Both the position numbers and the translations under genes were made by a program. This document shows, piece after piece, positions 1 to 7,705 of a stretch of 36,825 nucleotides of DNA (position 1 is the stretch's first letter; every line of letters starts with the position of its first letter). This DNA is from an uncultured Azospirillum sp. (GTDB lineage: Bacteria; Pseudomonadota; Alphaproteobacteria; Azospirillales; Azospirillaceae), in the NCBI RefSeq assembly GCF_946480385.1, contig NZ_CAMLJP010000062.1, forward strand, positions 1-36,825, written 5' to 3'. The notes under the pieces are model-generated. The model was not told the DNA's origin, did not search any database, and was given only the letters and a program-made list of their open reading frames with translations.

Positions 1-2
1 GC

Positions 3-269
3 GGCCGGCCGATGGTGCCGGGCGCCAGCCTGAACGAGCATCACCTGATCCCCCGCACCTATGGTGGCCGGGAAACGGTGACGATGCACCGCATCTGCCA
101 TGCGAAGATCCATGCGGTGCTGACCGAACAGCAGCTGCGCGACCATTATCACGAGATCGAGGCGTTGCGCGGCCATCCCGACATCGCCGCCTTCATCCGC
201 TGGGTCCGCCGCAAGCCGCCGGAGTTCATTGACGGCCATGCCACCGATCGGCGGCGGCGCAAGCGCTGA
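3..269 (+). CDS. HNH endonuclease-like protein, 5' end outside window
   Basis: The reading frame is open at the left edge. An ATG at position 12 exists, but the three codons before it read Gly-Arg-Pro in frame, which fits the zinc-knuckle context (CxxCGRP) that often precedes this domain, so the true start probably lies upstream. What is visible is an HNH-type core: the paired histidines in EHHLIPR, followed by TMHRICHAKIHAVLTE with the last histidines expected to hold the metal. The C-terminus is basic (RRRRKR). HNH proteins are metal-dependent nucleases with roles from restriction to repair; nothing here indicates a target. It ends 6 bases before the stop of the convergent secreted protein gene. 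Function beyond the fold is unknown. Confidence 0.75.
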   Translation, partial: GRPMVPGASLNEHHLIPRTYGGRETVTMHRICHAKIHAVLTEQQLRDHYHEIEALRGHPDIAAFIRWVRRKPPEFIDGHATDRRRRKR

Positions 270-275
270 TCGCTC

Positions 276-998
276 TTATCCCTGCCGCATTGCCCGCCGC
301 GCGGCCGGCTTCGGCAGATACTCTCGGGCCTCGCCGTTACACACGCGGCTGACCCGCTCATACTCCTCCACCGTGTCGACCTTGGCCTGACGGCGGTCGC
401 GCTCGCGGCCGAACTCCTGCATGATCCGCCGCATCGCCGACTCGAGCGGCCGGCGGATCGCGGCCATCGCCTGGGTCTGGCTGCGCGAGCGCACCGGCTT
501 CATCCCGTCGATCACCTGCTCCAGGCGGCTGCGGATTTGCGGCATCATCTCGTTCAGCAACGCCTCGTCCACCGCGACATGCCGCATCTCGTGGGCCAGA
601 ACCTCGCCATGCAGGCAGGAGTCGGCCGGGATCTCGCTGGCGACATGGACGATGCGCTGCTGGAAGCCGAAGCTGATGGTCAGCGCGCTGGCCGACGCGC
701 AATAGGTGCCGTCGCCCATCGACTTGAACAGCGCCTGCACCTGCGACTGCTCGCCATAACGCGCCTGGGTCAGCCCCAGCACATGGCTGTCGGTGGTGCT
801 CACCGGCCCCGGCGTCCGCCCCGGAAGCCGGGTGAGCTGGGCGATCGACAGGCTGTCGTCACGCTTGATCGGCGCCAGCACGGTGTCGAGTGTCAGTTTG
901 GTCGGCGGAAAGCCGCCGCAGCCACCGGACTGCGCTGCAGCCGGCGCCGCCGCAAGGAGGAGCCCCAAAAGGGAAAGGAACAGGAGGCGAACGGTCAT
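276..998 (-). CDS. Secreted HExxH-motif protein, putative metalloprotease
   Basis: A 240-residue protein of unknown specific function. Residues 1-23 form a classical Sec signal peptide with a hydrophobic run and AAA-type cleavage site, so it should be periplasmic or secreted. Around residues 130-141 it carries HGEVLAHEMRHV, giving H136-E137-x-x-H140, the zinc-binding and catalytic pattern of many metallopeptidases; no clear third ligand is recognised. Cysteines at about 27, 100 and 128 could form disulfides. The C-terminal third is rich in Arg and Glu and probably helical. The frame stays open well upstream into prmB, but the ATG at 998 with the signal peptide directly after it is the sensible start. 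It follows arsC and prmB on the same strand and may be co-transcribed. Peptidase activity is inferred from the motif only. Confidence 0.7.
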   Translation of the reverse strand: MTVRLLFLSLLGLLLAAAPAAAQSGGCGGFPPTKLTLDTVLAPIKRDDSLSIAQLTRLPGRTPGPVSTTDSHVLGLTQARYGEQSQVQALFKSMGDGTYCASASALTISFGFQQRIVHVASEIPADSCLHGEVLAHEMRHVAVDEALLNEMMPQIRSRLEQVIDGMKPVRSRSQTQAMAAIRRPLESAMRRIMQEFGRERDRRQAKVDTVEEYERVSRVCNGEAREYLPKPAARRAMRQG

Positions 999-1063
999 CC
1001 CAGCACTGTTACCGGGAAACCGTTCGCCGACAAGAGATATGGAAGGGTAGAAACGTGCGCCCC

Positions 1064-2008
1064 TCACTTCCCCGCCTTCAACTGCTCCCGGGTCAGCCAG
1101 AACACCTCGCCGAAGCTGTTGGCGGTCTGCAGCCACAGGAAATCCAACTGCGGATACTCCGCCTCCAGAATCTCGCGGCCGGTGCCGAACTCGCACAGCA
1201 GACCGCCTTCGGGGGTCAAATGCTTGGGCGCTTCCTTCAGGATGCGGCGGACGATGTCCAGCCCGTCGTCGCCGCCGGCCAGCGCCATTTCCGGCTCGGC
1301 GCGGAATTCCGGCGGCAGGGCGTCCATCGATTCGGCGTCGACATAGGGCGGGTTGGTGATGATGACATCGTACTTGCGCGTCTTCAGCGGGGCGAACAGG
1401 TCGCCCTGGTGCAGGGCGATGCGGTCCTCGAAGCCGCTGTCGGCGACGTTGCGCTTCGCCACCTCCAGCGCGTCGGGCGACAGGTCGACGGCGTCCACCT
1501 GGGCCTCGGGGAAGATGCGGGCGGCCAGGATGGCAAGGCAGCCGGAACCGGTGCACAGGTCCAGCACCCGCTCGACCGAGGTCGGGTCCTCCACCAGCGT
1601 GAAGTCGTCGCCGCCGAACAGGTCGGAGAACAGCAGCTCGCCGATGTAGGAGCGCGGGACGATCACCCGCTCGTCCACATAGAAGGGAATGCCCTGGATA
1701 TAGGCCTTGTTCAGCAGGTAGGGCGCCGGCTTGCGGGTGTCGATGCGGGCATGGAGGATGCCGGCCACCGCCTCGCGCTCCACCGCGGTCAGGCGCGAGT
1801 CCAGATAGGGATCGAGCTGGTCGACCGGCAGGTGCAGCGTCTCCAGCACCAGGAACACCGCCTCGTCGAAGGCCGTGGTGGTGCCGTGGCCGTAATCGAG
1901 GTCGGCCTCGTTGAAGCGGCTGACGCCGTAGCGCAGGAAATCGCGGATGGTCGACAGCTCGGCTGCTGCTGCGGCGGCGGTGTGCTTGCTGGTCGGCTTG
2001 CTGGTCAT
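1064..2008 (-). CDS. prmB: Ribosomal protein L3 N5-glutamine methyltransferase PrmB
   Basis: A 314-residue HemK-family methyltransferase that uses S-adenosylmethionine to methylate a glutamine of ribosomal protein L3 in the cytoplasm. The SAM-binding motif I is seen as DLCTGSGCLAIL at residues 150-161, and the glutamine-binding NPPY sits at residues 219-222. The N-terminal helical domain has the YILGIPFY-like stretch (YIQGIPFYVDERVIVPRS, residues 103-120) that separates PrmB from PrmC. Length matches the family. The N-terminus carries a short alanine run. The gene starts 34 bases after the arsC stop on the same strand, so the two are probably one operon. Confidence 0.92.
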   Translation of the reverse strand: MTSKPTSKHTAAAAAAELSTIRDFLRYGVSRFNEADLDYGHGTTTAFDEAVFLVLETLHLPVDQLDPYLDSRLTAVEREAVAGILHARIDTRKPAPYLLNKAYIQGIPFYVDERVIVPRSYIGELLFSDLFGGDDFTLVEDPTSVERVLDLCTGSGCLAILAARIFPEAQVDAVDLSPDALEVAKRNVADSGFEDRIALHQGDLFAPLKTRKYDVIITNPPYVDAESMDALPPEFRAEPEMALAGGDDGLDIVRRILKEAPKHLTPEGGLLCEFGTGREILEAEYPQLDFLWLQTANSFGEVFWLTREQLKAGK

Positions 2009-2042
2009 GGGGCGCTGGCTCCGGTCAGGAACGGGAAAGGGG

Positions 2043-2384
2043 TCAGAGGATGTCCAGCACCGACTCCGGCGGACGGCCGACGCGGGCGCGGTCGCCCTTC
2101 ACCACGATCGGGCGCTCGATGGCCGACGGATTGGCGGACAGGGCGGCGACCAGCGCCTCTCCGTCGAGGTCCTTGGGCAAGCCGGCCTCGGCCGCTTCCT
2201 TGGCGCGGGTGATGTCGCGCGGCCCCTTGCCCAGCTTGGCGAGGATGGCCGACAGCTCCGCCGCGGTGGGCGGGGTCTTCAGATACTCGATCACCGTCGG
2301 CTCGACACCGCGGGACCGCAGAAGCTCCAGCGTCTCGCGCGATTTGCTGCAGCGCGGGTTGTGATAGATCGTCACGTCGCTCAT
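2043..2384 (-). CDS. arsC: ArsC-family arsenate reductase (glutaredoxin type)
   Basis: A 113-residue thioredoxin-fold protein of the ArsC/YfgD family. The HNPRCSKSR loop places the nucleophilic cysteine at residue 12, followed by the YLKTPPT segment and the C-terminal RPIVVKGDRARVGRPPE motif that supplies the conserved arginines and the cis-proline region. Enzymes of this type reduce arsenate to arsenite with glutathione and glutaredoxin. No arsR, arsB or acr3 lies nearby, so an arsenic operon is not present; the short version of this family often stands alone and some members may act on other substrates. It is first in a likely arsC-prmB unit, divergent from serA. Confidence 0.85.
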   Translation of the reverse strand: MSDVTIYHNPRCSKSRETLELLRSRGVEPTVIEYLKTPPTAAELSAILAKLGKGPRDITRAKEAAEAGLPKDLDGEALVAALSANPSAIERPIVVKGDRARVGRPPESVLDIL

Positions 2385-2599
2385 GACAGGCCTTCTTGGT
2401 TTGAAGAGCGGTCAGACTGATACACCCAACCCGCGTGCCGCGCCAATCCGGCATGCGGAAACGGACGCCGCGGCGCAACATCGCTCAGGTGACAAGGGAT
2501 GGCTTTGGTATTATTTTGCGCGCTCGCTTTTCCGAAGGCCCGCGCGCGCCGTATCCCGGTGGGCGGACCATGCGGAACAGATCCGATGCCCAGATACGG

Positions 2600-3853
2600 A
2601 TGCCGGCCGTGACCAAGCTCTCGCTCTCCAAGGACAAGATCAACATCCTCCTTCTGGAAGGTGTCCACGACAACGCCATCGACGAGCTGGCCCGCGGCGG
2701 CTACGCCTCCGTCGAGCGGCTGCCGCGCGCGCTGGACGAGTCCGAACTGCTGGAGCGCATCGGTTCGGTCCACATCCTGGGCATCCGCTCGCGCACCCAT
2801 CTGACCGCCAAGGTGCTGGAGGCGGCGAGCAAGCTGATCACCGTCGGCTGCTTCTGCATCGGCACCAACCAAGTCGACCTGAAGGCGGCGCGCCGCCAGG
2901 GCGTGCCGGTGTTCAACGCGCCCTATTCCAACACCCGGTCGGTGGCGGAGCTGGTGATCGGCGAGATCATCATGCTGATGCGCGGCATCTTCGAGAAGTC
3001 GCAGCTGGTCCATGGCGGCGGCTGGATGAAGTCGGCCAAGGACTCCTACGAGATTCGCGGCAAGACGCTGGGCATCGTCGGCTACGGCCACATCGGCACC
3101 CAGGTGTCGATCCTGGCGGAAGCCATGGGCATGCAGGTCCGCTTCTACGACACCGTGCGCAAGCTGGCCCTCGGCAATGCGCGCGCCTGCGATTCGCTGG
3201 AGGAGTTGCTGTCGGTGTCCGACGTGGTGACCCTGCATGTGCCGGACACCCCGCAGACCCGCAACATGATCGGTGAGCGTGAACTGGCCGCCATGAAGAA
3301 GGGCAGCCACCTGATCAACGCCGCCCGCGGGCAGGTGGTGGACATCGAGGCGCTGGCCGCCGCGATGAATTCCGGCCACGTCCTGGGCGCCGCCATCGAC
3401 GTCTTCCCGGTCGAGCCCGGTTCGGACAAGGACGAGTTCCAGAGCGCGCTGCGCGGCATCAAGACCGCCATCCTGACCCCGCACATCGGCGGTTCGACGA
3501 TGGAGGCCCAGGCCAACATCGGCACCGAGGTGGCGCAGAAGCTGCTCGAATATTCGGACAACGGCTCCACCGTCGGCGCGGTCAACTTCCCGCAGGTGGC
3601 GCTGCCGGTTCAGGCCGGCTGCACCCGCTTCCTGCACGTCCACGAGAACCGTCCGGGCATCCTGCGCAAGGTGAACGAGGTGTTCTCCGGCCGCGACCTG
3701 AACATCGCCGCCCAGTATCTCCAGACCGATCCGGAGCTGGGCTATGTGGTGGTCGACGTCAACGGTGACGTCGAGGAGCTGGAGGTCGACAATGACCTGC
3801 GCGCCATCGAAGGCACCCTGACGGCGCGCTTCCTGGTCCCGTCGCAGCGCTGA
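2600..3853 (+). CDS. serA: D-3-phosphoglycerate dehydrogenase
   Basis: A 417-residue NAD-dependent enzyme that oxidises 3-phosphoglycerate, the first step of serine synthesis. It is of the E. coli type (about 410 residues), not the longer 525-residue type common in alphaproteobacteria. The Rossmann motif GYGHIG is at residues 161-166, the substrate stretch GCFCIGTNQVDL lies near 90-100, the catalytic His of LTPHIGG is about residue 295, and a C-terminal ACT domain (HVHENRPGILRKVNEVF onward) should bind serine for feedback inhibition. Start choice is uncertain: the ATG at 2600 aligns best with the family start (KLSLSKDKI), but an in-frame ATG at 2570 has a better GGGCGGA ribosome site and would add ten residues. 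The 215-base gap to arsC should hold divergent promoters. Confidence 0.93.
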   Translation: MPAVTKLSLSKDKINILLLEGVHDNAIDELARGGYASVERLPRALDESELLERIGSVHILGIRSRTHLTAKVLEAASKLITVGCFCIGTNQVDLKAARRQGVPVFNAPYSNTRSVAELVIGEIIMLMRGIFEKSQLVHGGGWMKSAKDSYEIRGKTLGIVGYGHIGTQVSILAEAMGMQVRFYDTVRKLALGNARACDSLEELLSVSDVVTLHVPDTPQTRNMIGERELAAMKKGSHLINAARGQVVDIEALAAAMNSGHVLGAAIDVFPVEPGSDKDEFQSALRGIKTAILTPHIGGSTMEAQANIGTEVAQKLLEYSDNGSTVGAVNFPQVALPVQAGCTRFLHVHENRPGILRKVNEVFSGRDLNIAAQYLQTDPELGYVVVDVNGDVEELEVDNDLRAIEGTLTARFLVPSQR

Positions 3854-3973
3854 TCGGATAGCAGGAGGGGGGCGCCGGCGGTGGCGCTCCCCTCCCCCGG
3901 GAACCCTTTCCCCACCGTCCGGTTGTCCCCTCACGATGCTGCGCCGCAGCACCAGCCTGAGAGGACGCCCGCC

Positions 3974-4966
3974 ATGACCGACCGCCACTCCACCATGCTC
4001 AAAACGCTGGGCCTCACCGCACTGGCCTTGGGCGGTCTGGCCGCCGCCAACACTGTGGCGGCCCGCGCGGCCGAACGCCGCTATCCGCCGGAAGGCCGTT
4101 TCCTGACCGTCGACGGCGTCCGCCTGCATTACATGGAGGCCGGCGAAGGCCCGCCGGTCGTGCTGCTGCACGGCAACGTCTCCGCCCTCGGCGATTCGCT
4201 GGCGAGCGGGCTGTTCCAGATGCTGGCGCGGACCCACCGGGTTATCGCCTTCGACCGTCCCGGCATGGGCCACAGCGACCGTCCCCGAAACAGCACCCAT
4301 GGCCGGGATTGGACGCCGGAGGATCAGGCCGACCTGCTGGCCCACGCCTTCGACGCGCTGAACATCGAAAACGCCGTGGTGGTCGGCCATTCCTACGCCA
4401 CGCTCGTCGCCCTGTCCCTGGCGCTGGACCATCGCCGGACGGTGAAGGGTCTGGTGCTGATGGCCGGCTATTACTTCCCGACCAAGCGGGTGGATGCGGC
4501 TCTGGTGGCGCCGGTGGCGACGCCGGTGCTGGGCGACCTGCTGCGCTATACGCTGTCGCCGCCGGTCTCCAAGGCGATGATGCCGGCGATGCTGAAGACG
4601 CTGTTCTCGCCGCGGCCGGTACCCGACCACCTGACGGAGAGCTTCCCCGCCGCCCTGACGATCCGGCCGAGCCAGTTGCGCGCCAACGCCCAGGACGGCG
4701 TCACCATGGTGCCCGCCGCCGGGCGGCTGCAGCACCGCTATGCCGAGGTGACGGTCCCGGTGGCGATTTTCGCCGGCCATAGTGACCGTGTCGTCTCGCA
4801 GGAGGAACAGAGCGGCCGGCTTCACCATGTCCTGCCCGACAGCACCATTCATTGGGTGCCGGACAGCGGCCATATGGTGCATTACGCCGACCCGGAGCTG
4901 GTTGTGCGCCGGATCGACGAGCTGTCAGCCGAAAAGGCGGTGCCGCGGATCGCCGCTCACAGGTAG
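3974..4966 (+). CDS. Alpha/beta hydrolase, membrane-anchored or exported
   Basis: A 330-residue alpha/beta hydrolase. The N-terminal 35 residues contain one hydrophobic segment (residues 11-31, rich in Ala and Leu), so the protein is either exported or held by a signal anchor. The fold is clear: oxyanion HGN at 66-68, DRPGMGHSDRP at 94-103, nucleophile S140 in GHSYA, acid D271 and base H300. The nucleophile elbow has Ala where most family members have Gly. Substrate cannot be told from sequence. The start at 3974 is chosen because GAGAGGA lies about ten bases upstream; an earlier ATG in the same frame lacks this and would bury the signal. The last ten bases overlap the end of the convergent acetyltransferase gene. 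Confidence 0.85.
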   Translation: MTDRHSTMLKTLGLTALALGGLAAANTVAARAAERRYPPEGRFLTVDGVRLHYMEAGEGPPVVLLHGNVSALGDSLASGLFQMLARTHRVIAFDRPGMGHSDRPRNSTHGRDWTPEDQADLLAHAFDALNIENAVVVGHSYATLVALSLALDHRRTVKGLVLMAGYYFPTKRVDAALVAPVATPVLGDLLRYTLSPPVSKAMMPAMLKTLFSPRPVPDHLTESFPAALTIRPSQLRANAQDGVTMVPAAGRLQHRYAEVTVPVAIFAGHSDRVVSQEEQSGRLHHVLPDSTIHWVPDSGHMVHYADPELVVRRIDELSAEKAVPRIAAHR

Positions 4967-5559
4967 CGCCGCATCAGGATGCTGCCGCCCTGGTGCGGCA
5001 GGCGGGGGTGCCAGGGGATGTCGGCGCGGCCGATCTCCTCAAACCCCTCGCCGACGTAGAGGTGGCGGGCCGGCTCGTTGTCGGCCCAGACATGCAGGGT
5101 GACGCGGTCGAAGCCGCCGGTCCGCGCCCGCTCGTAGAACCAGCCGAGCAGCCGCCCGGCAATGCCCTGCCGCCGCTGCTCCGGGTCGACCGCCAGCGCC
5201 GACAGGAAATAGCTGCCCCAATCCAGCGTTTCAGAAAACGCGGCCATATGGGCGACCCGGTCGGGCGGCAGGCCGCTGTAATCCTCCGTCCGGATCCAGT
5301 CGGTGGGATAGCCGTGGGCGACGCCGACCACCTGCCCGTCCAGTTCCGCCACCCCGCTCTGCCGGTGCGACAGCGACCCGCTGCGCCCGGCCAATCCTGG
5401 CACCAGCATCTCCGCCGCGGTCATTCCCGGCATCAGCCCGTCGAGCAGAAATTCGTAGACCCCGCCCCCGGCGATGTCGATCAGCCGCGCCAGTTCCGGT
5501 GAGTCGTCGGCATCGGCCGCGCGGATGCGGAGACGATCGTCAGTCAATGCAGAGCTCAC
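4957..5559 (-). CDS. GNAT-family N-acetyltransferase
   Basis: A 200-residue GNAT protein. Motif A, which binds the acetyl-CoA pyrophosphate, is visible as VDPEQRRQGIAGRLL at residues 124-138, and motif B follows as VTLHVWADNEPARHLYVGEGFEEIG with the typical aromatic and Gly pattern. Proteins of this subgroup acetylate small amines or protein N-termini; the substrate here is unknown. It lies downstream of ohrR on the same strand with an 87-base gap, and its end overlaps the hydrolase gene on the other strand by ten bases. Confidence 0.85.
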   Translation of the reverse strand: MSSALTDDRLRIRAADADDSPELARLIDIAGGGVYEFLLDGLMPGMTAAEMLVPGLAGRSGSLSHRQSGVAELDGQVVGVAHGYPTDWIRTEDYSGLPPDRVAHMAAFSETLDWGSYFLSALAVDPEQRRQGIAGRLLGWFYERARTGGFDRVTLHVWADNEPARHLYVGEGFEEIGRADIPWHPRLPHQGGSILMRRYL

Positions 5560-5646
5560 GGCGGGAACCTTCGATCAGGAGAGCGGCCGACTAGAAGAGG
5601 CCCTCCCGCCGCCGATTTCCAGCCCCTTTCGTGCGAACCGATTCGC

Positions 5647-6102
5647 TCAGCCCTGATCGGCGGCGCGGTTGAGGTCGTCGCGCAGCCGCAGCAGCGCATC
5701 ACGGAGCGACATCAATTCCCCGGCCGAACTGCCGGCGGCGGCGGCGATCCGCGTCGGCAGGCATTCGGCCTTGCTGCGCAGAGCCGCACCCTCGGCGGTC
5801 AGGCCGATGCGCACCAGCCGTTCGTCCTGCGGATCGCGGGCGCGGGTGAGAAGCCCCTGCCCTTCCATCCGCTTCAGCAGCGGAGTCAGCGTGCCGCTGT
5901 CCAGCCCCAGCCGCTCGCCCAGCAGCTTCATCGACTGCCCGTCCTGCTCCCACAGCAGCAGCATGATGAGATACTGCGGATAGGTCAGGCCAAGCTGCTC
6001 CAGCAGCGGGCGATAGACACGGCTCATCGCCAGATTGGCCGAATAGAGCGCGAAGCACGCCTGATTGGAGAGCAGAAGCGGGTCGTCCTTGTCGGCTGCC
6101 AT
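5647..6102 (-). CDS. ohrR: MarR-family organic hydroperoxide sensor OhrR
   Basis: A 151-residue winged-helix repressor of the MarR family. The single reactive cysteine expected for OhrR is present at residue 16 in NQACFALYSAN, followed by the tyrosine-containing YRPLLEQLGLTYPQYLIMLLLWE segment that hydrogen-bonds the cysteine in known structures. The recognition helix region is LGERLGLDSGTLTPLLKRM. Oxidation of the cysteine by organic hydroperoxides releases the repressor from DNA. The gene follows ohr on the same strand, 166 bases downstream, and both carry similar half-sites upstream. The ATG at 6102 is picked because it gives the family length; the frame continues upstream without support. 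Confidence 0.9.
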   Translation of the reverse strand: MAADKDDPLLLSNQACFALYSANLAMSRVYRPLLEQLGLTYPQYLIMLLLWEQDGQSMKLLGERLGLDSGTLTPLLKRMEGQGLLTRARDPQDERLVRIGLTAEGAALRSKAECLPTRIAAAAGSSAGELMSLRDALLRLRDDLNRAADQG

Positions 6103-6181
6103 GATGTGTGAACCCTGAGAACACGGGGCGGAAAATACGGCACGCCGCCGGGATGCCGCGCGTCGGTCGATCATGCGTCCT

Positions 6182-6198
6182 GCACAATCGCGCGCAAC
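6182..6198. promoter_or_regulatory. OhrR operator-like half-sites upstream of ohrR
   Basis: The stretch reads GCACAATCGCGCGCAAC: two copies of a GCRCAAY element in tandem, and another GCGCAAT lies at 6209-6215. The same element makes up the dyads upstream of ohr. It sits about 80 bases before the ohrR start and suggests autoregulation. Inference from shared sequence only. Confidence 0.4.
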
Positions 6199-6268
6199 AG
6201 CCCGGCGGCGCAATGCTGAAGGCCTTTCGCCTCAGGCGATGCCCTCAGGTCCGGCCCTCAATCCACCG

Positions 6269-6688
6269 TCAGGCAACGGTCGTGGTGACCGGAATGTTGC
6301 CCTTGGTGGCGTGGCTGTAGGGGCAGACCTTGTGGGCGCGGGCCAGCAGATCCTCGGCCGCGGCCTTGTCCATGCCCGGCAGCGAGACCACGAAATCGAC
6401 CGTCAGGCCAAAGCCCTCGCCGTCGTCGCGGGCGCCGATGCCGACCGTGGCGTTCACCGTCAGATCGGCCGGAACGGCGATCTTGTCACGGTTGCCGACG
6501 AACTTGATGGCGCCGATGAAGCAGGCTGAATAGCCGGCGGCGAACAGCTGTTCCGGATTGGTGGCGCCGCCCTGACCGCCCAGTTCCTTCGGCGCGGCCA
6601 GCGCTACCGACAGCAGTCCATCTTCGCTGACGGCCTTGCCGTCACGGCCACCGGTGGCGGACACCTTGGTCGAATACAGGGTCTTCAT
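6269..6688 (-). CDS. ohr: Organic hydroperoxide resistance protein Ohr
   Basis: A 139-residue OsmC/Ohr-family peroxidase that reduces organic hydroperoxides with a lipoylated-protein or dithiol reductant. Both catalytic cysteines are present: C56 in GYSACFIGA and C122 in HKVCPYSHATKGN. The start MKTLYSTKV fits the family and is preceded by AAGGAG at a good distance; the frame runs on upstream but has no ribosome site. It is transcribed first, ahead of ohrR, with strong inverted repeats upstream that are the likely OhrR target. Confidence 0.95.
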   Translation of the reverse strand: MKTLYSTKVSATGGRDGKAVSEDGLLSVALAAPKELGGQGGATNPEQLFAAGYSACFIGAIKFVGNRDKIAVPADLTVNATVGIGARDDGEGFGLTVDFVVSLPGMDKAAAEDLLARAHKVCPYSHATKGNIPVTTTVA

Positions 6689-6776
6689 GGCGTGTGCTCC
6701 TTCACAGCTTGGTTTGGCTGGGCTTCCGGGGCGGCGGCTTGAACCGGCACCCGTTGATCTCGTGAGACGGACTGTG

Positions 6777-6834
6777 GCGCACAATTGAATTGCGCGCAAT
6801 CAGATTTGTCGCGCGCTATCTGATTGTGCGCAAT
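6777..6834. promoter_or_regulatory. Cluster of inverted repeats upstream of ohr, likely OhrR operators
   Basis: Three overlapping dyads are seen. Around G6787, GCGCACAATT (6777-6786) pairs with AATTGCGCGC (6788-6797) with one mismatch; its core ACAATTGAATTG resembles the ACAATT/AATTGT operator known for OhrR. ATTGCGCGCAAT at 6789-6800 is a perfect 12-base palindrome. GCGCGCAATCAGAT (6792-6805) pairs with ATCTGATTGTGCGC (6818-6831) with one mismatch across a 12-base spacer. They lie 90-145 bases upstream of the ohr start. OhrR binding is inference. Confidence 0.6.
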
Positions 6835-6915
6835 GCGTTCGGCGCATGCCGCTCCGCTGGGGCCGCACGCCTGTCGTGTCGGCTCTCCGCCGGTCCCTGG
6901 GAAAATGAACACAAT

Positions 6916-6947
6916 AAAAAAACCCCGAAGTCCGATGGACTTCGAGG
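6916..6947 (-). terminator. Rho-independent terminator for tRNA-Pro
   Basis: On the minus strand an 11-base stem (CCTCGAAGTCC pairing with GGACTTCGGGG, loop ATC) is followed directly by seven T. It lies about 20 bases after the tRNA 3' end. The plus strand also has a T-rich run after the hairpin, so it could act both ways. Confidence 0.9.
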
Positions 6948-6967
6948 CTTCTTTTTCCTTCCGGAAC

Positions 6968-7044
6968 TGGTCGGAGCGACAGGATTTGAACCTGCGACCC
7001 CCAGACCCCCAGTCTGATGCGCTACCAGGCTGCGCTACGCTCCG
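6968..7044 (-). tRNA. tRNA-Pro, anticodon GGG
   Basis: A complete 77-base cloverleaf read on the minus strand. The acceptor stem CGGAGCG pairs with CGCTCCG, the discriminator is A and CCA is encoded. The D arm contains GCGCAGCCTGGTAGCGC, the T arm contains GGTTCAAATCC. The anticodon loop is CTGGGGG between TCAGA and TCTGG, giving anticodon GGG at 34-36, which reads CCC and CCT proline codons. It has its own promoter and terminator and follows the ihfA-merR genes on the same strand. Confidence 0.96.
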
Positions 7045-7090
7045 TCAACTTCACCGCAGTGCTTGCGGCTTGGCTCCGGAAGGGAACGGG

Positions 7091-7119
7091 ACTATAGCCG
7101 CGGGCTTTTGCCGATGCAA
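7091..7119 (-). promoter_or_regulatory. Sigma-70-type promoter of tRNA-Pro
   Basis: On the minus strand TTGCAT and TATAGT are separated by exactly 17 bases, about 50 bases upstream of the mature tRNA. It lies between the merR stop and the tRNA, so the tRNA need not depend on read-through. Confidence 0.6.
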
Positions 7120-7137
7120 CATCTCCCGTGATGATTT

Positions 7138-7602
7138 TCAGCTTTTTTTGCTCCCCATTTCGGACAGGCGGGACAGCACCGATCGCAGCGATTTCAGCTC
7201 GTCCAGCACCATGGTGATCTCATGACGCACGGCATCGGGCAGGGGCGGATGATCGGCACCGCCCTCACCGCCGTCATTGGACTCGTCGTCGGCGAAGGCC
7301 TCGACATCCGCCGCGTCGCCGACCTCATCCGTGTCTTCCGGCAGCGGCGGCGTCGGGTCGGACATCCGCCCTTCCTTCAGCAGACGTTGAACGCCCTTGA
7401 TGGTGTAGCGGTCCTCATACAGCAGCGCCTGGATGCGCCGCAGAAGCTCGACATCCTCCGGCCGATAATAGCGTCGACCGCCGCCGCGCTTCAGAGGGCG
7501 GATCTGGGGAAACTTCGTCTCCCAGAACCGCAGCACATGCTGTGGCACGTTGAGGTCGGTCGACACCTCGCTGATGGTGCGATAGGCCGTAGCGGATTTC
7601 AT
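7138..7602 (-). CDS. MerR-family transcriptional regulator
   Basis: A 154-residue cytoplasmic DNA-binding protein. The MerR helix-turn-helix and wing occupy residues 8-75 ([22 protein letters not shown], then [18 protein letters not shown]). The middle, residues 85-130, is acidic and probably disordered, and the C-terminus ([20 protein letters not shown]) looks like a short coiled coil. No metal-binding cysteines are present, so it is not a metal sensor. A gene of this kind directly after ihfA is a common alphaproteobacterial arrangement; its targets are not known to me. The start at 7602 is chosen by homology over an earlier in-frame ATG. Confidence 0.85.
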   Translation of the reverse strand: MKSATAYRTISEVSTDLNVPQHVLRFWETKFPQIRPLKRGGGRRYYRPEDVELLRRIQALLYEDRYTIKGVQRLLKEGRMSDPTPPLPEDTDEVGDAADVEAFADDESNDGGEGGADHPPLPDAVRHEITMVLDELKSLRSVLSRLSEMGSKKS

Positions 7603-7705
7603 GAGCGGATCAGGCCGCCATCCGACGATGAGCGGGGGCGGCAGTCCGCGGGACGGCACGGCACGGCGAAGGGCGGGTCATCCGGATCATCGGACACGGC
7701 CAGCG

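Noticed and set aside
276..1556. A 426-codon minus-strand frame spanning the secreted protein and part of prmB
   Set aside because: The upstream part is an out-of-frame shadow of prmB with Arg/Pro-rich translation; the true start is at 998 before the signal peptide.
2505..2530. Sigma-54-like promoter upstream of serA
   Set aside because: GG and GC elements are present but the spacing is one base short of the required distance.
2381..4882. An 833-codon minus-strand frame opposite serA and the hydrolase
   Set aside because: Its His/Arg/Gly-rich translation is the usual antisense shadow of GC-rich genes; serA on the other strand is certain.
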